From: DASRAU01 sp036005805
Lineage (GTDB): Bacteria > Acidobacteriota > Polarisedimenticolia > Gp22-AA2
Direction of reading: 5' to 3'
DNA length: 15,751 nucleotides
Assembly: GCA_036005805.1 (NCBI GenBank)
Contig: DASYQE010000259.1
Coordinates: 1-15,751, forward strand
Positions within the stretch are counted from its first letter, which is position 1; every line of letters begins with the position of its first letter. Position numbers and translations under genes: made by a program. The notes below the pieces were generated by a model that was not told the origin of the DNA, did not search any database, and saw only the letters and a list, made by a program, of their open reading frames with translations. Positions 1-7,168 of this stretch are shown here, piece by piece.

Positions 1-795
1 GATGCGACCATCGGACGAGGCCGCCAGCGAATCGAGATGATCCGGACAGGCCACCACGAGGTAGCGGCCGCCGTCGCCGAGGGCGAGGCCCCGCGGACCG
101 TCCTCGCCGCACTCGGGGTTCCAGATCGCGGTGATGCTGCGCGACGAGAGGGAGATCCGCACGGTCCGGTCCTGGTCCTCGTAGTTCGTATAGAAGTGTC
201 CGCCCGGATCGTCCACGGCGTAGCCTTCCGGGTCGCCCTCGAGTGCGATGCGTCCCGAGGGCCTGGGCGCGGAGGGACGGGAGACGTCGAGAACGAGGAT
301 GGCACGCTCGCGAGGAGCCGTCACCCAGACTTCCTTCCTGCTCGCGACGTAGGCCAGGCCGTCCGGCATCGAGCTCAAGGTCGTGCAGCCCGCCTTCTTC
401 AGCGTCTTCGCGTTGACGGCGCAGACGCTCGCGTCGGCCCGGTCGCCGATGTAGACGAAGCCGTCGCCGACCGTGGCCGAGCTCGGGCCGACGATGCGCT
501 TGCGGCCGTTGCGCTCCACCTCCGCCACCGCGAAGCCGCCGAGCCGCCGGGTCGTCCCGGTTCCCGTGTCGATCACCACGATCGACCCGGTGCCACCCGC
601 CGGCACCCAGACGCGATGCCGCGCCCGATCGGCCGCGAGGTAGTCGAGGCTGACGCCGTCGAGCGGGGCGCCCGGCAGGGCGATCTCCTTGACCCCCGCC
701 GGCGTCGCACCCGGTTCCCCGGGACCGGCCGGGGCGAGGGAGAACATGACCAGGGCGATCCCGAAGCCGACCCCCGCCGCCGCGCGCATGCGCAT
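1..795 (-). CDS. Secreted YVTN/YncE-like beta-propeller protein (3' end outside window)
   Basis: The minus-strand frame is open for 265 codons from ATG 793-795 to the left edge with no stop, so the C-terminus is missing. The start is followed by a signal-peptide-like stretch: MRMR, then a hydrophobic run (GVGFGIALVMFSLAPA) to about residue 23. The rest shows repeated propeller-blade strands, such as RHRVWVPAGGTGSIVVIDT (residues 59-77), a VYIGDRADASVCAV strand, KEVWVTAPRERAILVLDV, and RYLVVACPDH near the edge. This spacing is typical of YncE/YVTN-type beta-propellers, which are usually periplasmic or extracytoplasmic. The ligand or partner is unknown. A strong purine-rich site (GGGAGGGAG) lies just upstream of the ATG and supports this start; ATG 787-789 is an in-frame alternative. 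The gene begins 17 bp after the CbpM-like stop, so it is probably co-transcribed with the chaperone pair, although a functional link is not evident. The call as a propeller is firm; the role is not known. Confidence 0.8.
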   Translation of the reverse strand, partial: MRMRAAAGVGFGIALVMFSLAPAGPGEPGATPAGVKEIALPGAPLDGVSLDYLAADRARHRVWVPAGGTGSIVVIDTGTGTTRRLGGFAVAEVERNGRKRIVGPSSATVGDGFVYIGDRADASVCAVNAKTLKKAGCTTLSSMPDGLAYVASRKEVWVTAPRERAILVLDVSRPSAPRPSGRIALEGDPEGYAVDDPGGHFYTNYEDQDRTVRISLSSRSITAIWNPECGEDGPRGLALGDGGRYLVVACPDHLDSLAASSDGRI

Positions 796-812
796 GGCTC
801 CCTCCCCCAACC

Positions 813-1136
813 CTAGGTGTCGAGGCCGAGACGGCGGCGCAGGTGCTCGATTTCGCGCCGCAGCTCGGTGATGTGCTCCTGCATCTCGAGGATGGCGGCG
901 ACCCCGGCGAGGTTGACGCCGAGATCGCGCCGCAGCCGCACGATGGTCCGCAGGCGATCGATCGCCGCGACCGCGAACAGGTCTTCCCCGCGGCCCTCCG
1001 CGGGCTCGATCAGGCCATAGCGGACGAACGTCACGACCTGCTCCGGGTGGAGACCGGTGGCGCGCGCCAGGTCCTCGATCGTCAGGACCGCCTGCTCATC
1101 GCTCCAGAGAATGGTGATTTCGGTCTCGTGCTCCAT
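813..1136 (-). CDS. cbpM: CbpM/HspR-like MerR-family chaperone modulator
   Basis: This 107-residue protein has a MerR-type helix-turn-helix at about residues 17-47 (LTIEDLARATGLHPEQVV, then YGLIEP). A second helical segment (LRTIVRLRRDLGVNLAGVAAILEM) follows, and a C-terminal coiled coil (HITELRREIEHLRRRL) ends the protein. The layout and length match CbpM, which in E. coli binds the J-domain of CbpA and inhibits it. The GVNLAGVxxILEM segment also resembles HspR, the MerR-type heat-shock repressor, which is usually somewhat longer. It could therefore be a co-chaperone inhibitor, a DNA-binding repressor, or both. The ATG lies 4 bp after the DnaJ-like stop, with a GGAGA site inside the end of that gene, so the two are one translational unit. 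The pairing with a CbpA-like protein favours CbpM. I saw no HspR-type inverted repeat in the upstream 2179-2277 gap. Confidence 0.85.
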   Translation of the reverse strand: MEHETEITILWSDEQAVLTIEDLARATGLHPEQVVTFVRYGLIEPAEGRGEDLFAVAAIDRLRTIVRLRRDLGVNLAGVAAILEMQEHITELRREIEHLRRRLGLDT

Positions 1137-1140
1137 GGCG

Positions 1141-2178
1141 TCAGGTCTCCGACCGTCGCGCGTCGAACGACGACGCGCCGGCCAGGTCCTTCATCAGGGC
1201 GATCTCCTTCTCCGTCGGGTGCGGCGGCACGACGATGCGCAGGCGCACGTACTCGTCGCCGCGGCCGCCGTCCGGACGCGCCATCCCCTTCCCCTTGAGG
1301 CGGAGCGTGCGGCCGGCCTGGCTCTGCGCCGGGATGCGCATCGTCACCTCGCCGTCGAGCGTCGGCACCTGCACCTCGCCGCCGAGCACCGCTTCCCACG
1401 GCGCCACCGGCAGCTCGACGTCGATGTCGCCGCCGGCACGCGGGCGGAACTGCGGGTGCGGCGCGATGCGCACGCGCAGGTACAGATCGCCGCGCCCGCC
1501 GCCGCCGTGACCCGCCCCGCCCTTCCCCGGCACGCGCACGACGGAGCCGTCCTGCACGCCCCTGGGGATGTTCACCGTGAAGGTCTCGACGCGGTTGCGC
1601 ACGCCGGCACCGCCGCAGACGGGGCACGGCCTGCCGTTCTTGCGGCCGGTGCCGTGGCACTCGGAGCACGGCTCTTCGATCGGCAGGCGGACGGAGCGGC
1701 TGGCGCCGCGATGCGCCTCCTCGAGACTGACGCTGACCTCGGATTCGGCGTCGCCGCCGCGGGCCGCGGCCGCCTCGAAGCCGCCGCCCCGGGCCCGCCC
1801 CGACGCGCCCTGCCGGCCGAAGATCGCCTCGAAGAAGTCGCTGAAGCCGCCGCCCCCGCCGCCGAAGAGATCGTTGAGGTCCTCGACCCGGACGCGGTGC
1901 GCGCCGCCCGGCCCGCCGCCGCCCGGGGGCGCGTTGAAATCCATCCCCGACTTCCAGTTGGCGCCGAGAGCGTCGTACCGCTTGCGCTTCTCCTTGTCGG
2001 AGAGGACATCGTTGGCCTCGCTGATCTCCTTGAAGCGCTCCTCGGCCTTCTTGTTCCCGGGGTTGAGGTCCGGATGGAACTTGCGCGCGAGCTTGCGGTA
2101 CGTCGACTTGATCTGGTCCTCGGTGGCGTCGCGCGCGACCCCGAGGGTCTCGTAATAGTCGCGGAACTTGACCGGCAT
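1141..2178 (-). CDS. DnaJ/CbpA-type Hsp40 co-chaperone with a halved zinc finger
   Basis: This 345-residue Hsp40 would stimulate the ATPase of DnaK and deliver unfolded substrates. The J-domain covers about residues 7-72 with the essential HPD at 35-37. A Gly-rich G/F linker with DLFGG and DFFEAIFG motifs spans about 85-135. A short cysteine region follows, with only two CXXCXGXG motifs: CSECHGTG at 171-178 and CPVCGGAG at 185-192. Classical DnaJ has four such motifs, and CbpA has none. The two C-terminal beta-barrel substrate domains run from about 145 to 325, with the cysteine region inserted in the first. The flanks of the two motifs resemble those of motifs 1 and 4 of DnaJ, so one zinc site appears kept and the inner one lost. 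It is first in a run with the CbpM-like gene and the propeller. No clear Shine-Dalgarno precedes the ATG. A CbpA-like role is inferred from the partner gene. Confidence 0.9.
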   Translation of the reverse strand: MPVKFRDYYETLGVARDATEDQIKSTYRKLARKFHPDLNPGNKKAEERFKEISEANDVLSDKEKRKRYDALGANWKSGMDFNAPPGGGGPGGAHRVRVEDLNDLFGGGGGGFSDFFEAIFGRQGASGRARGGGFEAAAARGGDAESEVSVSLEEAHRGASRSVRLPIEEPCSECHGTGRKNGRPCPVCGGAGVRNRVETFTVNIPRGVQDGSVVRVPGKGGAGHGGGGRGDLYLRVRIAPHPQFRPRAGGDIDVELPVAPWEAVLGGEVQVPTLDGEVTMRIPAQSQAGRTLRLKGKGMARPDGGRGDEYVRLRIVVPPHPTEKEIALMKDLAGASSFDARRSET

Positions 2179-2277
2179 GCGCCCACTTTACCGCAGCCGC
2201 CGGGCGACCGGCGCATCATGCCGTCGCCGGAGATCCCCGGGCCGCGCTAGCATGGAGCCTTTCCGGCGAGGTGGACG
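2179..2277. promoter_or_regulatory. Divergent intergenic region between the dnaJ-like gene and fumC
   Basis: This 99-bp gap lies between two genes read away from each other, so it should hold both promoters. On the plus side, TAGCAT at 2248-2253 matches four of six positions of a -10 box, but I see no convincing -35 at the right distance. No CIRCE or HspR-type inverted repeat is visible. The fumC ribosome binding site (GAGG, 2268-2271) lies 6 nt before its ATG. Confidence 0.35.
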
Positions 2278-3651
2278 ATGTCGGGCGAACGGGTGGAGCG
2301 GGACAGTCTGGGCGAGGTGCGGGTGCCGGCGGGGGCGCTCTACGGGGCGCAGACCCAGCGGGCGGTGGAGAACTTCCCGATCAGCGGTCTGCGGCTGCCG
2401 CGGCCGTTCCTGCGCGCGCTCGGGCTCATCAAGGGCGCGGCCGCGGGCGTCAACCGCGACCTCGGCCTCCTCGATGCGGAGCGCGCCGCGGCCATCGAGG
2501 CGGCGGCGCGCGCGGTCGAGCAGGGAGCGCACGACGCGCACTTCCCCATCGACGTCTTCCAGTCCGGCTCGGGGACGAGCACGAACATGAACGCCAACGA
2601 GGTGGTCGCCCACCTCGCGGCGCTGCAGCTCGGGACGCCCGTGCACCCGAACGACCACGTGAACATCGGACAGAGCAGCAACGACGTCATCCCGTCGGCG
2701 ATCCAGATCAGCGCCGCGCTCGAGATCCGCGAGCGTCTCGATCCGGCCCTGGCCCACCTGGAGGAGACCCTCCGCCGGCGCGCCCGGGAGCTCCGCGACG
2801 TCGTGAAGACCGGCCGCACGCACCTGATGGATGCGCTGCCGGTCCGGCTCGGCCAGGAGATCGGCGCCTGGGCGGATCAGGTGAACGGGGCGCGCGCGCG
2901 CATCGCCGAATCCCTGCCCCACCTCGAGCGGCTGCCTCTGGGCGGAACCGCGGTCGGGACCGGGCTCAACGCGCATCCCGAGTTCGCGGCGCGCGTCGCC
3001 GCGCGGCTGGCCGAGAGCACCGGCGCCCCCTTCACGAGCACTCCCGGCTTCAGGAACCTCGGCTCGCAGGATGTCGCCGTGGACATGAGCGCGCAGCTGC
3101 GCGGCACCGCCGTCGTGCTGATGAAAATCGCCAACGATCTGCGCCTGATGAACAGCGGGCCGCTCGCCGGCCTGGCCGAGATCCGGCTGCCCGCGATCCA
3201 GCCGGGGAGCAGCATCATGCCGGGCAAGGTGAATCCCGTCATCCCCGAGTCGGTCGCGATGGTGTGCGCCCAGGTCTTCGGGCACGACACGGCCATCGCG
3301 CTGGCGGGACAATCGGGAGCCTTCCAGCTCAACACCATGCTCCCGCTCATCGCGTTCGACCTCCTGGAGAGCATCGCGCTGCTGGCGGCGGCGTCCCGCA
3401 ACCTGGCCGATCGGGCCATCGCCGGCTTCACCGTCAACACCGAGGTCCTCGATCGGGCGTTGCGCCGCAACCCGATCCTGGTGACCGCGCTCAACGATCG
3501 GATCGGCTATGACAAGGCGGCGGAGATCGCCAAGCGCGCCTACGCCGAGAACCGGTCGATCGTGGAGGTGGCGAAGGAGATGACCGACCTCGACGAGGCC
3601 GAGCTCGAGCGCCTGCTCGATCCGGCCCGGCTCACCGATCCCGGTCGCTGA
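2278..3651 (+). CDS. fumC: Class II fumarate hydratase
   Basis: This 457-residue protein would catalyse the reversible hydration of fumarate to L-malate in the TCA cycle, as a cytosolic homotetramer without an iron-sulfur cluster. The length is normal for the family. Superfamily landmarks are all present. They include GDSL-type start motifs (DSLGEVRVPAGALYGAQTQR), GSGTSTNMNANEV at 97-109, and QSSNDVIPSA at 132-141. TGRTHLMDA at 178-186 carries the active-site His182, and the signature loop GSSIMPGKVNP at 310-320 carries the catalytic serine. The sequence QSSNDV and the N-terminal ENFPISG favour fumarase over aspartase or argininosuccinate lyase. The start is set by GAGG at 2268-2271, 6 nt upstream of ATG. 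An upstream ATG at 2252 is in another frame. It stands alone on the plus strand, so it is likely monocistronic. Confidence 0.95.
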   Translation: MSGERVERDSLGEVRVPAGALYGAQTQRAVENFPISGLRLPRPFLRALGLIKGAAAGVNRDLGLLDAERAAAIEAAARAVEQGAHDAHFPIDVFQSGSGTSTNMNANEVVAHLAALQLGTPVHPNDHVNIGQSSNDVIPSAIQISAALEIRERLDPALAHLEETLRRRARELRDVVKTGRTHLMDALPVRLGQEIGAWADQVNGARARIAESLPHLERLPLGGTAVGTGLNAHPEFAARVAARLAESTGAPFTSTPGFRNLGSQDVAVDMSAQLRGTAVVLMKIANDLRLMNSGPLAGLAEIRLPAIQPGSSIMPGKVNPVIPESVAMVCAQVFGHDTAIALAGQSGAFQLNTMLPLIAFDLLESIALLAAASRNLADRAIAGFTVNTEVLDRALRRNPILVTALNDRIGYDKAAEIAKRAYAENRSIVEVAKEMTDLDEAELERLLDPARLTDPGR

Positions 3652-3705
3652 TCCGGTCGTCGCGATCCTTGCCGGGAGGTCAGGCGGCGGAACGGAAACC
3701 CGTCT

Positions 3706-3740
3706 CCTCGGCCGCTTCGCCCGCCGGGCGCGCGCCGAGG
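3706..3740. terminator. Composite hairpin between convergent fumC and pheA
   Basis: The outer arms CCTCGGC (3706-3712) and GCCGAGG (3734-3740) are perfect complements. Inside them lies a second stem, CGCCC (3718-3722) with GGGCG (3726-3730), closed by a GCC loop. The structure sits between the stops of two genes that converge, 55 bp after fumC and 7 bp before the end of pheA. That position suits a bidirectional terminator. There is no T-tract on either side, so an intrinsic terminator of the E. coli type is not proven. It could instead be a 3'-end stabiliser or a chance GC-rich fold. Confidence 0.4.
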
Positions 3741-3746
3741 CGGATC

Positions 3747-4763
3747 CTAGGAGGCCGTGCCCCGGCCGCCCGGATCGGGCGCCGTCCGATCGATCTCGGT
3801 GCGCCTGGGGTAGCTTCCCAGCACCTTGAGGCGGTTGGTGTGGGCGCGCATCTCCTCGAGCGCGGCGAGCACCGGCGCATCCGCGGCGTGTCCTTCGAAG
3901 TCGAGGTAAAACTGGTATTCCCACGGCGCGCCGGTCTGCGGGCGGCTTTCGAGTTTCGTGAGGTTGATGTCTTGCGCGTCGAGGCATTGCAGGCACCGCA
4001 GCAGCGCGCCTCGGCGATGGTTCACGGTGAAGACGAGCGAGGTTTTCGCGGGACGGCGCGCGTCGAACGGCTCGGGCTCCCGACCGACGAGCAGGAAGCG
4101 CGTCAGGTTCACGGCCTGGTCCGAGATGTCGCGCTTCAGCACGACCAGCCCGTACTCGCGCGCCGCTTCCCCGGAGGCGATCGCCGCGATGCCAGCGTCT
4201 CTTTCGCGCGCCACCGCCTGCGCCGCGCCGGCCGTGTCGTGAAAGCTCTCCGACACGACCCCGGCCAGCCGGTCGAGGAACTTCGCGCACTGCTGCAGGG
4301 CCACCGGATGGCTGCGCACGATGCGCAGGCGCTCCGTGCTCGCCCCGGGGAGGCCGAGCAGGCAATGCTCCACCGCCCAGACCTCCTCACCGACGATGGT
4401 CACGGGACGGTGCCCGAGCAGGTCGTACACTTCGTTGATGCTGCCGGCGATGGTGTTCTCGATCGGCAGGAGGGCGTAGTCGATCGTTCCCGCTTCGAGA
4501 GCGTCGAAGGCGGCGGCGAAGCCGCGGAACCCCACGCGCTCGAGCCCGGCGACGTCGCGCGTCGCGAAGATCTTGCCGATGGCGAGGTCGCTGTAGCAGG
4601 CGGGAACTCCCTGGTAGCCGACCCGCGCGTTGCGGGCCAGGTCGCACGCGCCCTGCGGGTCTTCGGGGTCGTGGAAGCGCTCCTGGTCCCCGCGTGACCA
4701 GTTCAGGATCCCGCGCAGCACCGTCGCGCGGTGGCGCGCCACCGGATCGTCTTTCGGGGCCAT
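3747..4763 (-). CDS. pheA: Prephenate dehydratase (PDT plus ACT domains)
   Basis: The enzyme would convert prephenate to phenylpyruvate, the committed step to phenylalanine. From ATG 4761-4763 it has 338 residues. The catalytic domain spans about 47-227: RVGYQGVPACYSD at the start, PIENTIAGSINEVYDLL at 100-116, HPVALQQC at 152-159, and NLTRF at 219-223 with the catalytic Thr-Arg-Phe. A regulatory ACT domain runs from about 241 to 320 with the phenylalanine-binding ESRP motif at 272-275, so feedback inhibition is expected. The first 46 residues are not a chorismate mutase domain (too short) and match nothing I know. The frame can be extended to a TTG at 4812-4814, which would overlap the ligase stop by 14 bp. 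I prefer the ATG, although neither start has a strong ribosome site. It follows the ligase gene by 37 bp on the same strand and may be its distal operon partner. Confidence 0.93.
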   Translation of the reverse strand: MAPKDDPVARHRATVLRGILNWSRGDQERFHDPEDPQGACDLARNARVGYQGVPACYSDLAIGKIFATRDVAGLERVGFRGFAAAFDALEAGTIDYALLPIENTIAGSINEVYDLLGHRPVTIVGEEVWAVEHCLLGLPGASTERLRIVRSHPVALQQCAKFLDRLAGVVSESFHDTAGAAQAVARERDAGIAAIASGEAAREYGLVVLKRDISDQAVNLTRFLLVGREPEPFDARRPAKTSLVFTVNHRRGALLRCLQCLDAQDINLTKLESRPQTGAPWEYQFYLDFEGHAADAPVLAALEEMRAHTNRLKVLGSYPRRTEIDRTAPDPGGRGTAS

Positions 4764-4800
4764 GTCGTGATGATAACCGGGAGCGACCAGGCTTCCGGCG

Positions 4801-6330
4801 TCACGCCGACCCAAAGGCGATCCGTTTCACGGTGTGGATGGTGTCGGCGTCGACGGCGGTCTTGTCGTCGCGGTAGCGGACGACGCGCGCGAAGCGCAGG
4901 GCCAGGCCGGCGGGATAGAGCGGACTCTGCTGCAGGCCGTTGAAGGCGATCTCCACCACCAGCTCCGGGCGGACGTGCACCACGATCCCGTCGCGCGAGG
5001 TCTCGAGGGCGAGCAGGCGTTCCGTCTGCCAGGCGAGCAGCGCGTCGGTCATCCCCTTGAAGGTCTTGCCGAGCATGACGAAGCCGCCCGCGGGATCGAC
5101 CGCCCCGAGGTGCAGGTTCGAGAGCCACCCCTTCCGCCGACCGTGCCCCCACTCGGCGGCGAGAACGACGAGGTCGAGCGTGTCGGCTTGCTTGATCTTG
5201 AGCCACGCCGCGCCGCGCGCGCCCGCTTCGTAGGGAGCATCCAGCTTCTTGGCGACGAGGCCTTCGTGGCCTGCGGCGATCGCCGCGTCGAAGAAGGCCT
5301 GGGCCTCCGCCGCGTCGGCAGTCACGAGGCGGGGCGGACGGACCCGTGCGTCGACGTGCGTCGCGAGCCGCTCGTAACGCCGTTCGTAGGGTTCGGCGAG
5401 GAGCGGCGCGCCGTCGGCTTCGAGGATGTCGAAGAAAAACGGCGTGAGCGGCAGGTCGCCGCTCAGCTCCGCGACGGCGAGCTTGCGCCCGAAGCGGCGC
5501 ATGGTGCTCTGGAAGGGCCGCGGCCGGCCCGCGTCATCGAGCGAGATCGCTTCTCCGTCGAGGACGGCGTCGCGGAAGCCGAGCGCCCGCGCCGCCGCGA
5601 CCACCTCCGGCACGGCGGCCGTCACCTCGTTCATGAGGCGCGAAAAGACACGCACCTCGTCTCCGCGCTGGTGCACCTGGATGCGCGCGCCGTCGAACTT
5701 GGTTTCGAAGGCGACGCAGCCGTGGCGCTCGATCGCCTCCCGGACGCCGTCGGCGGTGCCCGCGAGCATCGGCCGAACCGGCCGGAACAGCTGAATGGCA
5801 TGCCGCGCGAGCCCCTCGGCGCCCTCCTCCAGCGCGGTGCGCGCGACCTCCCCGAGGTCGCCGGCCAGCATCGCAGCGCGGCGGACGTCGGCGGCGGGAA
5901 GCTCCGCCGCCTTCGCGACCGCCTCGACCATGATTCCTTCGAGCGCTCCCTGGCGCAGCTCGCCGGTGAGAAGGCGCACCAGGAAGTCCTGCTCCTCGGC
6001 CGTGGCGCGCCCGAAGAGCTCGCGCAGGAGCGCCGAGCGCGCCGCGGCGGATCCCTTCCCGGTCGTCGCGGCGATGCGGGTCAGCGTCGCCTCCACCTCG
6101 GCGATCCGGAGCGAGGGCGAGGCCGCCGGCGCCCCGCGGGCCGCCGCGATGGACGCCCAGCCGACCCCGAGCTTCGCCTGCCTGAGACCTCCCGAAAGCC
6201 AGGCGATGACCAGACCGATCTCTTCGGGTCCCGCCTGCCGCAGGAGCTCGGCAAGGGTCGCAACCTTGGCGAGCCGCGATGCGGTCGCCGCGACCTGGCG
6301 CGAGACTTCGATGAGCCGCTCGAGACGCAT
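4801..6330 (-). CDS. ATP-dependent DNA ligase, archaeal/LigB type
   Basis: This 509-residue protein seals nicks in duplex DNA using ATP. The N-terminal helical DNA-binding domain covers about residues 1-185 (LTGELRQGALEGIMVEAVA within). The adenylation domain follows with motif I ETKFDGAR, the AMP-accepting lysine being Lys211. Next come motif III VFSR (228-231), DGEA at 258-261, motif IIIa FFFDIL (298-303), motif IV EGLVAKK (356-362) and motif V WLKIK (376-380). The OB-fold domain ends with motif VI RFARVVRYRDDK at 479-490. This three-domain form is that of archaeal ligases and mycobacterial LigB, distinct from LigD. It is an accessory to the usual NAD-dependent LigA, which is not in the window. 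The ATG lies one base after the xthA stop (TGA-C-ATG), so translation is probably coupled. All catalytic residues are present. Confidence 0.95.
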   Translation of the reverse strand: MRLERLIEVSRQVAATASRLAKVATLAELLRQAGPEEIGLVIAWLSGGLRQAKLGVGWASIAAARGAPAASPSLRIAEVEATLTRIAATTGKGSAAARSALLRELFGRATAEEQDFLVRLLTGELRQGALEGIMVEAVAKAAELPAADVRRAAMLAGDLGEVARTALEEGAEGLARHAIQLFRPVRPMLAGTADGVREAIERHGCVAFETKFDGARIQVHQRGDEVRVFSRLMNEVTAAVPEVVAAARALGFRDAVLDGEAISLDDAGRPRPFQSTMRRFGRKLAVAELSGDLPLTPFFFDILEADGAPLLAEPYERRYERLATHVDARVRPPRLVTADAAEAQAFFDAAIAAGHEGLVAKKLDAPYEAGARGAAWLKIKQADTLDLVVLAAEWGHGRRKGWLSNLHLGAVDPAGGFVMLGKTFKGMTDALLAWQTERLLALETSRDGIVVHVRPELVVEIAFNGLQQSPLYPAGLALRFARVVRYRDDKTAVDADTIHTVKRIAFGSA

Positions 6331-6331
6331 G

Positions 6332-7117
6332 TCACGCGGCCGGGATCGTGGCCGTGTCGCCGACCGGCCCGAACGTGGCGACGACCGGGGCGTGGTCGCT
6401 GGTGCCGACCTCGCGGAGGGACGGGCAGGAGACGGCGCGCGACGCGAGATCGGCCGAGGCGAGGATGTAGTCCAGGCGCCAGCCGATGTTGCGCTCGCGC
6501 ATGCTCCGCCACGGCGCCCACCACGTGAACATGCGGTCGTTACCGGGATCGAGGGCCCGCCCGAGGTCGGTCAGCCCTCCGCCCTGCAGCAGCGACTGCA
6601 TCAGCGCGCGCTCCTCCGGCTTCTGCCCGGTGACGTTGCGGCGCTCGCGCGGGTGGACGTCGATCTCGGCGAAGGCCACGTTCAAGTCGCCGCACAGGAC
6701 CAGCGGCGCGCCGTGCGCCGCGAACGCCGCGGCGTAGTCGCGCATCGCCTCGAGGAAGCGCAGCTTCTTTTCGTAGTCCTTGTTGCCGTTCGGCACGTAG
6801 ATCGACGCGACCGTCATCCCGCCGATGCGGGCCGTGACGATGCGGCTCTCGTGGTCGAACGGCGGATGCGAGAACTCCGGCCGCTCCTTGGCCAGCTCCT
6901 TGCGCACGTGCAGCCCGACCCCGGAGTAACCCTTGTAGCCGTGCCAGTAGCACCAGTAGCCGGCGAGGTTGCACAAGAGGAGCGGCACCTGGTCGGAGGT
7001 CGCCTTGATCTCCTGCAGGCAGAGCACGTCCGGCTTCTCCTGCGCGACCCACTCCGCCACGTCCTGGGCGCGGGCGCGGATGCCGTTGACGTTCCAGGTG
7101 GCGATCTTCATCGCCAT
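6332..7117 (-). CDS. xthA: Exodeoxyribonuclease III / AP endonuclease
   Basis: This 261-residue enzyme of the EEP superfamily would cleave at abasic sites and remove blocked 3' ends in base excision repair. The Mg2+ and catalytic motifs are all visible: WNVNGIRA with Asn11, LCLQEIK with Glu36, GYSGVGL at 63-69, and VPNG at 108-111. They continue with GDLNVA with Asp144 and Asn146, RLDYI with Asp216, and the terminal SDHAPV with Asp241 and His242. Length is standard. The ATG at 7115-7117 is annotated; the family more often starts at the MKIATWNVN methionine two codons later (7109-7111), and neither has a clear ribosome site. Its stop is one base before the ligase ATG, so nick processing and sealing appear to be expressed together. 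Confidence 0.95.
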   Translation of the reverse strand: MAMKIATWNVNGIRARAQDVAEWVAQEKPDVLCLQEIKATSDQVPLLLCNLAGYWCYWHGYKGYSGVGLHVRKELAKERPEFSHPPFDHESRIVTARIGGMTVASIYVPNGNKDYEKKLRFLEAMRDYAAAFAAHGAPLVLCGDLNVAFAEIDVHPRERRNVTGQKPEERALMQSLLQGGGLTDLGRALDPGNDRMFTWWAPWRSMRERNIGWRLDYILASADLASRAVSCPSLREVGTSDHAPVVATFGPVGDTATIPAA

Positions 7118-7151
7118 TCAGGGTAGCCGAATCGCGCTCTGCGGCCACCCG

Positions 7152-7166
7152 CCGGCCTCCGGCCGG
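7152..7166. terminator. Short GC hairpin after the aldo/keto reductase
   Basis: CCGGCC (7152-7157) pairs perfectly with GGCCGG (7161-7166) around a TCC loop. It lies two bases beyond the aldo/keto reductase stop and 35 bp before the xthA start. No T-run follows on the minus strand, so it may only attenuate, or separate the reductase from the xthA-ligase-pheA run. It could also be chance in such GC-rich DNA. Confidence 0.3.
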
Positions 7167-7168
7167 AC

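Noticed and set aside
37..816. Long plus-strand open frame opposite the propeller gene
   Set aside because: Its product is Arg/Ala/Asp-rich with no domain pattern, while the minus strand gives a signal peptide and propeller strands. It is a GC-rich shadow.
2252..2254. ATG upstream of fumC as an alternative start
   Set aside because: It is in a different frame from the fumarase and has no conserved product.
2188..4365. 725-codon minus-strand open frame across fumC and the end of pheA
   Set aside because: It is antisense to a well-conserved fumarase and out of frame with pheA. Composition is low-complexity Arg/Gly/Ala.
4834..6528. 564-codon plus-strand open frame opposite the ligase
   Set aside because: All ligase motifs are on the minus strand; this is a shadow frame of high-GC codons.
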